Below, piece by piece: positions 34,294 through 34,398 of a stretch of 34,398 nucleotides of DNA. The position numbers and the translations under genes were made by a program. Numbering within the stretch: the first letter of the stretch is position 1; every line of letters begins with the position of its first letter. Below the pieces are notes generated by a model. That model was not told where the DNA came from. It saw only the letters and a list, made by a program, of their open reading frames with translations, and searched no databases. Origin of the DNA: Bacteroidales bacterium. Lineage in GTDB: Bacteria > Bacteroidota > Bacteroidia > Bacteroidales > GCA-2748055. Location: positions 1 to 34,398 of the forward strand of contig JAOZQY010000023.1 in NCBI GenBank assembly GCA_029931975.1, read 5' to 3'.

Positions 34294-34398
34294 GGTTTCC
34301 ATATGTCCGCCATCGGCGGATGGAATCAAAAGGGAATACCGTTAGAATCGGTAACAGTTCCCGCTGCTGTGAATCCATATGTGGATCGGCGACTTGCG
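34294..34398 (+). promoter_or_regulatory. Cobalamin riboswitch (3' end outside window)
   Basis: The element begins near GGTTTCC. It has a hairpin TCCGCC/GGCGGA (34306-34320), the conserved core AAAAGGGAAT (34328-34337), ACCGTTAGAATCGGT, then ACAGTTCCCGCTGCTGT (34354-34370) and a hairpin ATCCATATGTGGAT (34373-34386). This order matches the conserved centre of the AdoCbl riboswitch in Bacteroidota. The B12-box end and the regulated gene lie beyond the right edge; in this phylum they usually control cobalamin TonB receptors (BtuB) or B12 genes, repressing them when the ligand is bound. Confidence 0.85.

Noticed and set aside
1-34398. CRISPR array, transposase or complete prophage
   Set aside because: No regularly spaced repeats, transposase motifs or phage structural genes were seen on either strand.

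Overview
The window looks like a chromosome segment of an anaerobic or facultative member of the Bacteroidota, probably near Marinilabiliales/Prolixibacteraceae. This is inferred from several signs: -7 elements of the form TAnnTTTG (one with an exact TTTG-N19 partner), a type IX secretion sorting domain, lipoproteins with short lipoboxes, a BlaI/M56 pair, an NtrC/NtrY-FtsX locus, DUF134 and a cobalamin riboswitch typical of TonB-receptor leaders. No rRNA, intact tRNA, transposase, integrase or CRISPR array was found.

Layout. (1) 1-4872 is an AT-rich island beside a tRNA(CAT). It carries a Fic protein with an AbiEi-like N-terminus, a DUF4143 ATPase behind a 43-bp palindrome, a small lipoprotein and a secreted discoidin-like protein. 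The last two lie between two copies of a tRNA 3' half plus terminator (2641-2682 and 4832-4872), which read as attachment-site scars. The intact tRNA should lie left of the window. (2) 5059-9690 is a decay zone: broken endonuclease I, APC permease, YnjE-like sulfurtransferase and EgtD-like methyltransferase genes around one intact saccharopine/lysine dehydrogenase-family gene. (3) 9744-13689 holds a TetR regulator with a probable operator, a degenerate patch, an unknown protein and a tight three-gene operon (cyclic-nucleotide-binding protein, DUF1295 membrane enzyme, unknown membrane protein).

(4) 13818-18811 is an NtrY-like kinase and NtrC-like regulator divergent from an FtsX/MacB-type permease. 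Both signalling genes are damaged: the kinase has a frameshift at its H-box, and the regulator keeps frame but lacks the P-loop and about 25 residues of its receiver. (5) 19069-21533 is a BlaI repressor and an M56 sensor-protease with an ExbD-like tail, behind a promoter overlapped by nested palindromes. (6) 21538-27814, on the minus strand, is a heavy-metal RND efflux operon: His-rich small protein, adaptor, pump, outer-membrane channel. (7) 27952-34251 holds an AI-2E family transporter, a DUF134 regulator behind two TGAAC-N4-GTTCA palindromes, a thioesterase fragment, a CoA-disulfide-reductase-like flavoprotein, an MBL-fold hydrolase, a DUF418 membrane protein and a lipoprotein phosphoesterase. 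(8) A cobalamin riboswitch begins near 34294 and runs off the right end.

Most notable are the repeated internal deletions in genes between 5 and 16.4 kb, especially the P-loop-less NtrC protein, and the compact operators before blaI and DUF134. All assignments come from reading the sequence; no database search was run.
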